Part shown: positions 1 to 5,422 of the stretch, one piece after another
Layout of the letters: every line of letters starts with the position of its first letter
Position numbering within the stretch: position 1 is the stretch's first letter
Source of the DNA: Treponema sp.
GTDB taxonomy: Bacteria > Spirochaetota > Spirochaetia > Treponematales > Treponemataceae
DNA: 5,422 nucleotides
NCBI GenBank assembly: GCA_017390125.1
Contig: JAFPCT010000135.1
Location: 1 to 5,422, forward strand
Direction: 5' to 3'
Position numbers and translations under genes: made by a program
The notes under the pieces: model-generated
What the model was told of the DNA's origin: nothing
The model's database searches: none
What the model saw: only the letters and a program-made list of their open reading frames with translations

Positions 1-1
1 A

Positions 2-967
2 ATTGGCGGTGCAGGATATATTGGAAGTCATGTTGTAAAAGAACTTATGGCAAATGGGCATAAGGTTACGGTTTTTGACAATCTTTCAAGCGGACTTAGA
101 CAGAATCTTTTCCCTGAAAATGACTTTATATATGGAAATATTTTAATCCCGTCAGATCTTGACGCAGCTTTTGAGCGCGGTTTTGACGCATTCATTCATC
201 TTGCTGCATTTAAGGCTGCCGGCGAATCAATGATTAAGCCGGAAAAATATTCAGTAAATAATATTACTGGTACGCTGAACATCCTGAACAGTGCGGTCAA
301 TCACAACTGCCTGAACATGGTATTCAGTTCAAGTGCCGCAATTTTCGGAAGCCCGAAATACCTTCCTATTGATGAAGATCATCCGAAGAATCCTGAAAAT
401 TACTACGGCTATACAAAGCTTTCTATCGAAGAGTTCATGACATGGTACAGCCAGCTTAAAGGACTCCATTTTGCCGCTCTGCGTTATTTTAATGCTGCCG
501 GCTATGATGTTGACGGAAAAATCACTGGCCTTGAGCAGAATCCTGCAAATCTTCTTCCTGTTATTATGGAAACAGCTGTAGGAATGCGCCCTGGAATGAA
601 GATTTTCGGAAACGATTACGACACTCCTGACGGAACATGTATCCGCGACTACGTTCATGTAAATGACCTTGCTGTTGCTCATGTGAAGGCGCTTGAATAT
701 ATTGCGAACAAAAAGGAAAACCTTAAGCTTAATCTGGGAAGCGAAACTGGAACTTCTGTCACTGAAATGGTAGAAGCTGCCCGCCGCATAACCGGTCGGG
801 AAATTAAAGCTGATTATGTGGAGCGTCGTCCTGGTGATCCGGCTGACCTGGTTGCAACAAGCAAGAAGGCTCATGAAGTTCTTGGCTGGAAGGCAGTGCA
901 CAGTGATGTTGATACTCTTATCCGCACAACTTACAACGTATATAAACTTGCTGTTGAAAAGAAGTGA
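2..967 (+). CDS. galE: UDP-glucose 4-epimerase, 5' end cut by the window edge
   Basis: GalE is an NAD-dependent cytoplasmic epimerase (extended short-chain dehydrogenase family) that interconverts UDP-glucose and UDP-galactose, supplying galactose for glycans and the Leloir pathway. The frame is open from base 2, so the ATG at 47 is internal and the true start lies just outside. The 321 visible residues open with the Rossmann NAD motif GGAGYIGSH. Then come HLAAFKAAGES (about 66-76), the SSSAAIFG strand with the catalytic-site Ser (about 109-116), the YxxxK pair Tyr135/Lys139 in NYYGYTK, RYFNAAG, the substrate-binding stretch IFGNDYDTPDGT followed by RDYVHVNDLA, and the C-terminal RRPGDPADLVA. 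These follow E. coli GalE in order and spacing, so only about five residues should be missing. The promoter is outside the window. The M20 hydrolase follows closely and is probably co-transcribed. A related UDP-GlcNAc or UDP-uronate epimerase specificity cannot be excluded by eye, but the motifs fit GalE best. Confidence 0.95.
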   Translation: MGGAGYIGSHVVKELMANGHKVTVFDNLSSGLRQNLFPENDFIYGNILIPSDLDAAFERGFDAFIHLAAFKAAGESMIKPEKYSVNNITGTLNILNSAVNHNCLNMVFSSSAAIFGSPKYLPIDEDHPKNPENYYGYTKLSIEEFMTWYSQLKGLHFAALRYFNAAGYDVDGKITGLEQNPANLLPVIMETAVGMRPGMKIFGNDYDTPDGTCIRDYVHVNDLAVAHVKALEYIANKKENLKLNLGSETGTSVTEMVEAARRITGREIKADYVERRPGDPADLVATSKKAHEVLGWKAVHSDVDTLIRTTYNVYKLAVEKK

Positions 968-972
968 GAGTT

Positions 973-2199
973 ATGCAGAAATTATTTGATTATGTAAAAA
1001 ACGCGGCGGCTGACATGGTTGCCCTTGAAACTTTGCTCACTTCACATCCTGCTCTTGCTCCTGAAAACGGCGGACAGGGTGAAATCGAGAAGGCCCGGGC
1101 TCTGGTGGAATGGCTGAAATCTCAGGGGGTGCAGGATTCCCAGATCCAGGAGTATGATGCGCCGGACAGCCGTGTTGAAAGCAAAATCCGTCCGAATGTG
1201 GTAGTTACTGTTCCGGGTGAAAGCGATGATTATGCAATCTGGGTTATGACTCATCTGGATGTAGTTCCGGTGGGTGAGCTTAAATTGTGGAACACTGATC
1301 CATGGAAAGTTGTTGAGAAAGACGGGAAACTTTATGGCCGCGGTGTAGAAGACAATCAGCAGGGGCTCGTAAGCGGAGTTTTTGCGGCCCTTGCGTTCAT
1401 AAAGAACGGTATAAAGCCTGCTCATACTGTAAAGCTTCTTTTTATGGCTGATGAAGAAGTGGGCTCAAAATACGGAATGATGTGGCTTCTGCACAATACC
1501 GGAATATTCAGAAAGAATGACATTTATCTTATTCCTGACGGCGGAGACCCTGCTGGCGAGACCATTGAGGTTGCTGAAAAAAACATTCTCTGGCTTAAAG
1601 TTCATGTAAAAGGACTTCAGTGTCACGGAAGCCGTCCTGATCAGGGAAACAACGCTTGTACTGCTGCATGTGAGCTTTCTCTCTCTCTGCACAGGCTTGA
1701 AAAGCATTTTGACAAGAAAAACAGTCTTTTTGAACCGGATTATTCAACGTTCCAGCCTACGATGCGCTATGGTAATGTTGCCGGCGTAAACATTATTCCT
1801 GGAGAAGATACTTTCTGCATGGACTGCCGCATTCTTCCGTGCTACAGCCTGAATCAGGTTCTTGAGCAGGTTGAGCTGTGCTGTGCAGAAATTGAAAAGA
1901 AATACGGGGTTGAAGTCTGCTATGAGACTCTTCAGATGAGCGAAAGCCCTGCAACTCCTGTTGATTCGCCGGTTGTAAAGAAACTTGCCAGGGCAATAAA
2001 GTCTGTTCACGGACTTGATGCCCGTACAATAGGAATCGGCGGCGGAACAGTAGGTGCTGAGCTTCGCCGGGAAGGAATTCCTTGTGTTGTCTGGAGTACG
2101 ATGGATGAATGCGCGCACATGCCTAACGAATACTGCATCATTGAAAATATTCAAAAAGATGCAGAGACGCTGGTTGCATTGTTTGCGGATAAAGACTAG
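973..2199 (+). CDS. M20-family zinc metallopeptidase/amidohydrolase
   Basis: This is a di-zinc hydrolase of the M20 superfamily (ArgE/DapE/CPG2/dipeptidase), which cleaves peptide or N-acyl amide bonds in the cytoplasm. In the 408-residue protein the metal and catalytic sites are visible: His94-x-Asp96 in MTHLDVVP (zinc ligand plus activating Asp), Asp127 in GRGVEDNQQG (bridging ligand), Glu161-Glu162 in ADEEVGS (catalytic base and zinc ligand), Asp189 in LIPDGGD, and His382 in AHMPNEY as the last ligand. A lid/dimerisation domain sits between, with CHGSRPDQGNNA at about 217-228. Length fits the family. An upstream in-frame GTG at 964 overlaps the galE stop, but the ATG at 973 is preferred because the purine-rich stretch at 957-970 lies mostly upstream of it. 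It sits 5 bases behind galE, suggesting one transcript. The substrate cannot be named: dipeptidase, DapE-like and ArgE-like activities all share these motifs. Cysteines are numerous (about 12), which is tolerable in an anaerobe. Confidence 0.88.
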   Translation: MQKLFDYVKNAAADMVALETLLTSHPALAPENGGQGEIEKARALVEWLKSQGVQDSQIQEYDAPDSRVESKIRPNVVVTVPGESDDYAIWVMTHLDVVPVGELKLWNTDPWKVVEKDGKLYGRGVEDNQQGLVSGVFAALAFIKNGIKPAHTVKLLFMADEEVGSKYGMMWLLHNTGIFRKNDIYLIPDGGDPAGETIEVAEKNILWLKVHVKGLQCHGSRPDQGNNACTAACELSLSLHRLEKHFDKKNSLFEPDYSTFQPTMRYGNVAGVNIIPGEDTFCMDCRILPCYSLNQVLEQVELCCAEIEKKYGVEVCYETLQMSESPATPVDSPVVKKLARAIKSVHGLDARTIGIGGGTVGAELRREGIPCVVWSTMDECAHMPNEYCIIENIQKDAETLVALFADKD

Positions 2200-2200
2200 C

Positions 2201-3271
2201 CTATCGGACTTTGAAGAACAGACCGATTACGGCAACCGTAATTAAAAGCTGAAGGATCATGAACTTGAGGAGAACCTGTGCCGGTGACCAGCCGCGGTTT
2301 TTCCTCATGTGGTCGTGAAGCGGGAACCTTACGTTCGGGAAAATCTTGATTTTAAAGAAACGGAGAAGGGCAACTTTCAAAAGTCCCATTCCGCCGTTAA
2401 GGAAAATTACAGTTGAAGTTCCCAGAATGAGCAGAGGGTTTCCGCTTATAAGAACTGCACAGCCGATGAAAAATCCCAGTGCACGGCTTCCTGCATCTCC
2501 CATAAGAACATGGCTAGGGTAAGCGTTATGCCAGAGGTATCCGGTAAGGACTCCGGCAAGAGTGAACGTCATCACAGCCCAGAGAGCTCCTTCTGCAAGG
2601 TGAGGAACAAGCAGGTATGCTGCTATATCTTTGTGTCCAGGAATAAAGTAGAAAATAGTTCCAAGAGTAATAAGAGCGATAAGGACAAGAGTTCCGCTCA
2701 AACCGTCTACTCCGTCGGTACAGTTTGTGGTGTTTATCGAAGCCCACAGAATTATGATTCCGATGATTACATATACTGCCGGATTTACAAGCACCAGGTG
2801 AGAAAAGAACGGAAGCCAGAAATATACGTTTCCGTCCGGGGAAAGTTTTGCTGCTGAATGATAGAGCACCAGCGAAGCGGCAATACTTAGGATAAGGTCA
2901 AGGAGAGCCTTCCGGTATTCTCCCCAGCTTGATGTGCTTCTGTCGTCAAGAAAACCAGTGAGCATTGTAAGCCATGTAAGCAGCACGATGTAAGCCTGCG
3001 TAGCTTTAAGCGGAACGAAAACAAAACTCAGTATTGCGAAAACAGTTATGAAAATTGAACCTGCGCCAGTAGGCTTTCCCTTTGCGGCTTCTGCTGTAAG
3101 GGTAAATTCTCTTCCCCTGTCATGAGGCAGAAAATCATAGAATTTCGGCAGAAGTAAATATATCAGCACATAACCTGTGTAAAGGGCAAGGGTGATAAGC
3201 ATTGTGTAAGACTGTAAAAGTCGTGCTGGTCCGAAATACTGCTGTAAATAACCGCCAAGATAATAAAGCAT
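2201..3271 (-). CDS. mraY: Phospho-N-acetylmuramoyl-pentapeptide transferase (MraY type)
   Basis: MraY is the polytopic inner-membrane enzyme that moves phospho-MurNAc-pentapeptide from UDP onto undecaprenyl phosphate, making lipid I for peptidoglycan. The 356-residue protein (the family is about 360) consists mostly of hydrophobic segments. Its cytoplasmic loops carry the family signatures in order: GKPTGAGSIFI (65-75, for canonical GTPTMGG), FLDD with Asp109/Asp110, NCTDGVDGLSG (183-193, for NLTDGLDGLA), WHNAYPSHVLMGDAGS with Asp259, PLHDH (317-321) followed by GW, and a C-terminal KVR like the E. coli protein. The usual His-His-His motif reads His-Asp-His here. The ATG is preceded by a good Shine-Dalgarno (AAGG, 8 bases away). 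It lies 18 bases downstream of the PurH-like gene, probably in one operon, and ends one base from the convergent M20 gene. WecA/TagO relatives have an HxHH motif in a different context, so MraY is the better assignment, though a divergent one. Confidence 0.9.
   Translation of the reverse strand: MLYYLGGYLQQYFGPARLLQSYTMLITLALYTGYVLIYLLLPKFYDFLPHDRGREFTLTAEAAKGKPTGAGSIFITVFAILSFVFVPLKATQAYIVLLTWLTMLTGFLDDRSTSSWGEYRKALLDLILSIAASLVLYHSAAKLSPDGNVYFWLPFFSHLVLVNPAVYVIIGIIILWASINTTNCTDGVDGLSGTLVLIALITLGTIFYFIPGHKDIAAYLLVPHLAEGALWAVMTFTLAGVLTGYLWHNAYPSHVLMGDAGSRALGFFIGCAVLISGNPLLILGTSTVIFLNGGMGLLKVALLRFFKIKIFPNVRFPLHDHMRKNRGWSPAQVLLKFMILQLLITVAVIGLFFKVR
2226..2242. repeat. Perfect 7-bp inverted repeat at the convergent gene junction
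   Basis: ATTACGG, a three-base loop CAA, and CCGTAAT form a short perfect hairpin 26 bases past the M20 stop and inside the last codons of mraY. No T-run follows it on either strand, so it is not a classical intrinsic terminator. It might slow polymerase or protect an mRNA 3' end. It may equally be chance within coding sequence. Confidence 0.3.
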
Positions 3272-3276
3272 ACAAA

Positions 3277-3283
3277 CTACCTT
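3277..3283 (-). promoter_or_regulatory. Shine-Dalgarno of mraY
   Basis: On the minus strand the 18-base gap before mraY reads AAGGTAG and then six bases to the ATG at 3271, placing the AAGG core 8 bases from the start. This is a normal ribosome binding site. It supports the chosen mraY start and contrasts with the two divergent genes at 4894 and 4958, which have none at a usable distance. Confidence 0.7.
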
Positions 3284-3289
3284 ATGTAA

Positions 3290-4894
3290 TTAAATTGCAA
3301 GATGCTGTATATCTGTAAATACCATTGCAATTCCCTTTTCGTTGCAGAACTGAATGAATTCTTCGTCGTTCTGGGAGCCGCCGGTCTGGATTATGGCTTT
3401 TATACCTGCATCTGCAAGTGATCTGGCGCTTTCGTCAAAATAAATTACCGAATCACTGATAAGAATTTCGGCACTTCTGTCTTCACAATTTACATTATTT
3501 TGAAAGAACTCCAGTGCATCGCTCAGCGCATGTTTTATTGCCTTTGTACGGCTTGCATTTCCTGCGGAAACGCCGATAGTTCCGAAGTTGTTCATGATTA
3601 CGGCGGCGTCAGATTTTGCAATCATTGCAATCAATGTACCGAATGCCATGGAATCAACCTGCCTCTGGGAAGGACGGGTTTGAGTTACTACGCGCCAGTT
3701 TTTGAATGGAGTCCAGTCCGGTTCCTGCACGACAAGTCCGCCGTCAATGGATTTTGATTCGTAGTAGTTGCTCAAAGGTTTTGAGGCTATTACAAGGCGC
3801 ATGTTCTTTTTCTGAGAGAAGATTTCTTTTGCCTCGCGTGAAAAGTCCGGGGCGATGATTGCCCTGAAGTCCAGCTTTACAAGCTCTTCGGCGGCTTCCC
3901 TGTCTACAACTGAGCTGCATCCGAATGTGGCTCCGCTCAGAGCTGATGGATCGCAGGCGTAAGTCTTTCTGAAAGATTCAAGAAGGTTACCTCCCAAGGC
4001 AGCTCCGATAGGGTTCGTGTTTTTTACTGCAATCGTAAATACACTGCCTGCCGCCGGCGTAAACTGAGTTGTGAAAGGGTAGTTGTTCGCATCCACGCTT
4101 TCAACAGTGAAAGGGTTTTTAAGAATCTTAAGGAACAGGCTGACGCATTTCCATACAGAAAAGCAGTTTTCCAGAATATTGTAGTTAAGTTCCTTGCCCT
4201 GGATTACCTTTACGCCGCTCAATGCGCCGACCTGGTCGTTCAAAGAGTAAACGTATGAGCTCTGGTGCTCGTTCATTCCATGTCTGAGCCTTGTCATTCG
4301 TTTGAATGGAATCATGTAATAGTTCGGATATTTTTCAACTTCAAGCTGGTACATAATTGAGCAGGCGCAGGTTGCGTCGTATGCAGAAGTAAGGTTAAGG
4401 GCTTTTCCGGCAAGGTTGAGCCTGAAGTCTGTGGAAAGACTGTCGGTTTTTATCTGGATGATTGCTTCCTCGTAATCAGCCGGATCAGTAAGGATGAGTA
4501 CGTTGGTGTAATTTTTTGCCGCCGCACGGATTATAGTCGTTATATTAACGTCAATGCAGTTGTCGGATTTGTCTGTTTCAAGAAAGTCGTTCAGCTTGTG
4601 GAATGCCGGAGTTATGCCTGCGCATACAAGACTGATGTAAGCTTCCGGCCGTGTATGGCTTGTCTGAATCTGCCTTCCGGTTCCCATGATGAGTCTGAGC
4701 AGGTTTTCCATTTTTTCGTTCGGAAAGAATTTGTCTTCCAGCGAGCGGTCTATGGTAACGGCAATGTTCTGTGCCTTCAGAAAATCTGCTGTCGCTCCCG
4801 CAGAAATGATTTCCCAGCCTTCATGTGCAAGTGACTGGGCAAGTGTCGCAAGTTTTTCAAAATTGGGAGTGTATAAAAGGGCTTTCTTTTTCAT
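3290..4894 (-). CDS. Divergent PurH-like protein (AICAR transformylase/IMP cyclohydrolase superfamily)
   Basis: Canonical PurH performs the last two steps of IMP synthesis: formylation of AICAR, then ring closure. This 534-residue protein has PurH length and both domains. Residues 1-200 form an MGS-like domain (IISAGATADFLK at 29-40; Asp115 and AAAKN at 124-128, matching human Asp125/Lys137). Residues 201-534 form the transformylase domain: LRHGMNEHQ (203-211), QGKELNYN (232-239), NPIGAALG, AIIAPDFS (345-352), GGLVVQ, SAGNASR, GIAMVFTDIQH (521-531). Several key sites differ. GRVKT and NLYPF of the cyclohydrolase are not recognisable, RYG is RHG, and the transformylase Lys-His is Lys291-Asn292. 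About 25 extra residues precede that site. The ATG at 4894 is the first possible start, since an in-frame TGA (4934-4936) lies upstream with no start codon between. It heads an apparent operon with mraY. It could be a divergent active PurH, a one-function enzyme or a catalytically dead relative. Family membership is firm; activity is not. Confidence 0.82.
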   Translation of the reverse strand: MKKKALLYTPNFEKLATLAQSLAHEGWEIISAGATADFLKAQNIAVTIDRSLEDKFFPNEKMENLLRLIMGTGRQIQTSHTRPEAYISLVCAGITPAFHKLNDFLETDKSDNCIDVNITTIIRAAAKNYTNVLILTDPADYEEAIIQIKTDSLSTDFRLNLAGKALNLTSAYDATCACSIMYQLEVEKYPNYYMIPFKRMTRLRHGMNEHQSSYVYSLNDQVGALSGVKVIQGKELNYNILENCFSVWKCVSLFLKILKNPFTVESVDANNYPFTTQFTPAAGSVFTIAVKNTNPIGAALGGNLLESFRKTYACDPSALSGATFGCSSVVDREAAEELVKLDFRAIIAPDFSREAKEIFSQKKNMRLVIASKPLSNYYESKSIDGGLVVQEPDWTPFKNWRVVTQTRPSQRQVDSMAFGTLIAMIAKSDAAVIMNNFGTIGVSAGNASRTKAIKHALSDALEFFQNNVNCEDRSAEILISDSVIYFDESARSLADAGIKAIIQTGGSQNDEEFIQFCNEKGIAMVFTDIQHLAI

Positions 4895-4900
4895 TCTTCT

Positions 4901-4929
4901 ATGATAGCAGAATACTGCAAAATTGTCTT
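4901..4929 (-). promoter_or_regulatory. Predicted extended -10 promoter of the PurH-like/mraY operon
   Basis: Read on the minus strand: -35 AAGACA (4929-4924, four of six matches to TTGACA), a 17-base spacer, an extended TGC at 4909-4907, and -10 TATCAT (4906-4901, five of six matches). Six bases (AGAAGA) separate the -10 from the ATG at 4894, so transcription should start at or next to the A of the start codon. An A7 run (4943-4937 on this strand) upstream of the -35 sits where an UP element would. This is a pattern match only; the start site is inferred. Confidence 0.6.
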
Positions 4930-4951
4930 TACCTCATTTTTTTGCTAGAAT
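4923..4951 (+). promoter_or_regulatory. Predicted extended -10 promoter of the DNA methyltransferase gene
   Basis: Read on the plus strand: -35 TTGTCT (4923-4928, four of six matches), a 17-base spacer, an extended TGC at 4943-4945, and -10 TAGAAT (4946-4951, five of six matches). Six bases (CGAATC) then lead to the ATG at 4958, so the predicted +1 falls on the A of the start codon. The -35 overlaps the opposing -35 of the PurH-like gene by five bases, so RNA polymerase could probably occupy only one promoter at a time. This is a pattern match only. Confidence 0.6.
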
Positions 4952-4957
4952 CGAATC

Positions 4958-5422
4958 ATGGGTTTTTCGATCTCCTGGGATGACGTGGCAGAGAAGGCTG
5001 ACGGTGATGATTTTGCCGGCCGGTATTCTTTTGCAGAAATCCTTTCAAAAAGAGCAGGTACAGTTTCCGCTGATTCTCACGTTTTTATTGAAGGCGACAA
5101 TTATCCTGCTTTGAAATTCCTTCTTCCTGATTACCGCCAGAAAATCGACCTTATTTATATAGATCCGCCTTACAACACCGGAAAAAAATCTTTTGTATAT
5201 AACGATTCCTTTTCAGTTGATACATGGCTCAGCTTCATGAAAAGAAGGCTTGTGCTTGCAAGGGAACTCCTTGCTGAAACCGGCTGTATTTTCATTGCCA
5301 TCGGGCAGGAGGAGCTGTTCCGCCTCAAGCTTCTGTGCGATCTTGTTTTTGGTGAAGAAAATTTCATAAATGATTTCATGTGGCTTCACGGCAAGGGGAA
5401 AAAGGATTTGTTTTCCAGAACG
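4958..5422 (+). CDS. Site-specific DNA adenine methyltransferase, type III Mod-like, N-terminal part
   Basis: This is the N-terminal 155 residues of an AdoMet-dependent N6-adenine DNA methyltransferase of the beta class, the architecture of type III Mod subunits and related orphan enzymes. The frame is still open at the window's right edge. Visible signatures are EGDNYPALKFL (45-55, usual GDNL..AL), the catalytic motif IV in DLIYIDPPYNTG (64-75, DPPY at 69-72), FVYND (79-83), WLSFMKRRLVLARELL (90-105), then IFIAIGQEE and LCDLVFGEENF (126-136). In beta-class enzymes the AdoMet-binding FxGxG motif comes near the C-terminus, so it would lie outside. An in-frame TAG at 4946-4948 makes the ATG at 4958 the first possible ATG start. 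A GTG at 4985 with GGGA 4 bases upstream is a weaker alternative. No Shine-Dalgarno precedes 4958. The gene is transcribed divergently from the PurH-like gene. A restriction partner, if any, would lie to the right. Confidence 0.9.
   Translation, partial: MGFSISWDDVAEKADGDDFAGRYSFAEILSKRAGTVSADSHVFIEGDNYPALKFLLPDYRQKIDLIYIDPPYNTGKKSFVYNDSFSVDTWLSFMKRRLVLARELLAETGCIFIAIGQEELFRLKLLCDLVFGEENFINDFMWLHGKGKKDLFSRT

Noticed and set aside
329..901. Long minus-strand open frame opposite galE (190 codons)
   Set aside because: It lies entirely antisense to a gene with complete family motifs, its translation has no recognisable domain, and no ribosome binding site precedes it.
1679..1688. (CT)5 dinucleotide repeat in the M20 gene as a phase-variation tract
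   Set aside because: Five units are too few to suggest switching, and the codons give an ordinary LSLSL helix.
1042..2154. Several minus-strand open frames opposite the M20 gene
   Set aside because: They are antisense shadows of a well-supported gene, with low-complexity or unfamiliar translations.
2226..2242. Hairpin as an intrinsic terminator for galE/M20
   Set aside because: The stem is only 7 bp and there is no following T-run on either strand, so it is listed only as an inverted repeat.
2201..3271. WecA/TagO-type polyprenyl-phosphate sugar transferase instead of MraY
   Set aside because: WNAYP-like and MGDAGS motifs, PLHDH followed by GW, and the C-terminal KVR follow MraY rather than the HxHH context of WecA/TagO.
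4923..5114. Plus-strand open frame of 63 codons across the intergenic gap
   Set aside because: It overlaps the start of the methyltransferase in another frame and covers the predicted promoters; the DPPY-containing frame from 4958 is clearly the real one.
5182..5188. A7 run in the methyltransferase coding region as a phase-variable tract
   Set aside because: Seven A bases are common by chance in Gly-Lys-Lys codons; known phase-variable tracts are usually longer.
5170..5379. Minus-strand open frame inside the methyltransferase
   Set aside because: It is antisense to conserved methyltransferase motifs, with no support of its own.

Overview
The window holds five protein-coding genes packed almost without gaps. 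It looks like chromosomal DNA from an anaerobic spirochaete, most likely a host-associated Treponema. That is an inference from the divergent PurH-like and MraY-like proteins and the general style of the M20 hydrolase; there is no rRNA or other marker gene to confirm it. No tRNA, rRNA, CRISPR array, insertion sequence or prophage gene is visible, and no gene-free stretch exceeds about 65 bases.

Layout. Bases 2-967 (+) are galE (UDP-glucose 4-epimerase), missing only its first few codons. Bases 973-2199 (+) are an M20-family zinc peptidase/amidohydrolase that follows galE by 5 bases and is probably co-transcribed with it. Bases 3271-2201 (-) are an MraY-type phospho-MurNAc-pentapeptide transferase whose stop lies one base from the M20 stop, a tail-to-tail junction. 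Bases 4894-3290 (-) are a PurH-like protein (AICAR transformylase/IMP cyclohydrolase superfamily), 18 bases upstream of mraY and probably in one operon with it. Bases 4958-5422 (+) are the N-terminal 155 residues of a beta-class DNA adenine methyltransferase (type III Mod-like) that runs out of the window.

Two things stand out. First, the PurH-like protein keeps the full two-domain length and C-terminal signature of PurH but lacks several residues regarded as catalytic in both halves, including the His of the transformylase Lys-His pair (Lys291-Asn292 here). Second, the 63-base gap between the PurH-like gene and the methyltransferase holds two divergent extended -10 promoters that are near mirror images. 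Their -35 boxes overlap, both spacers are 17 bases, and each -10 ends exactly 6 bases before its ATG. This predicts that both mRNAs are leaderless. Neither gene has a Shine-Dalgarno sequence at a usable distance, whereas mraY does.

Functionally, galE and mraY both belong to cell-envelope sugar and peptidoglycan metabolism. The PurH-like gene would belong to purine synthesis if it is active, and the methyltransferase to DNA modification or restriction. No single pathway joins all five genes, so this is mostly ordinary core genome with a possible restriction-modification locus beginning at the right edge.
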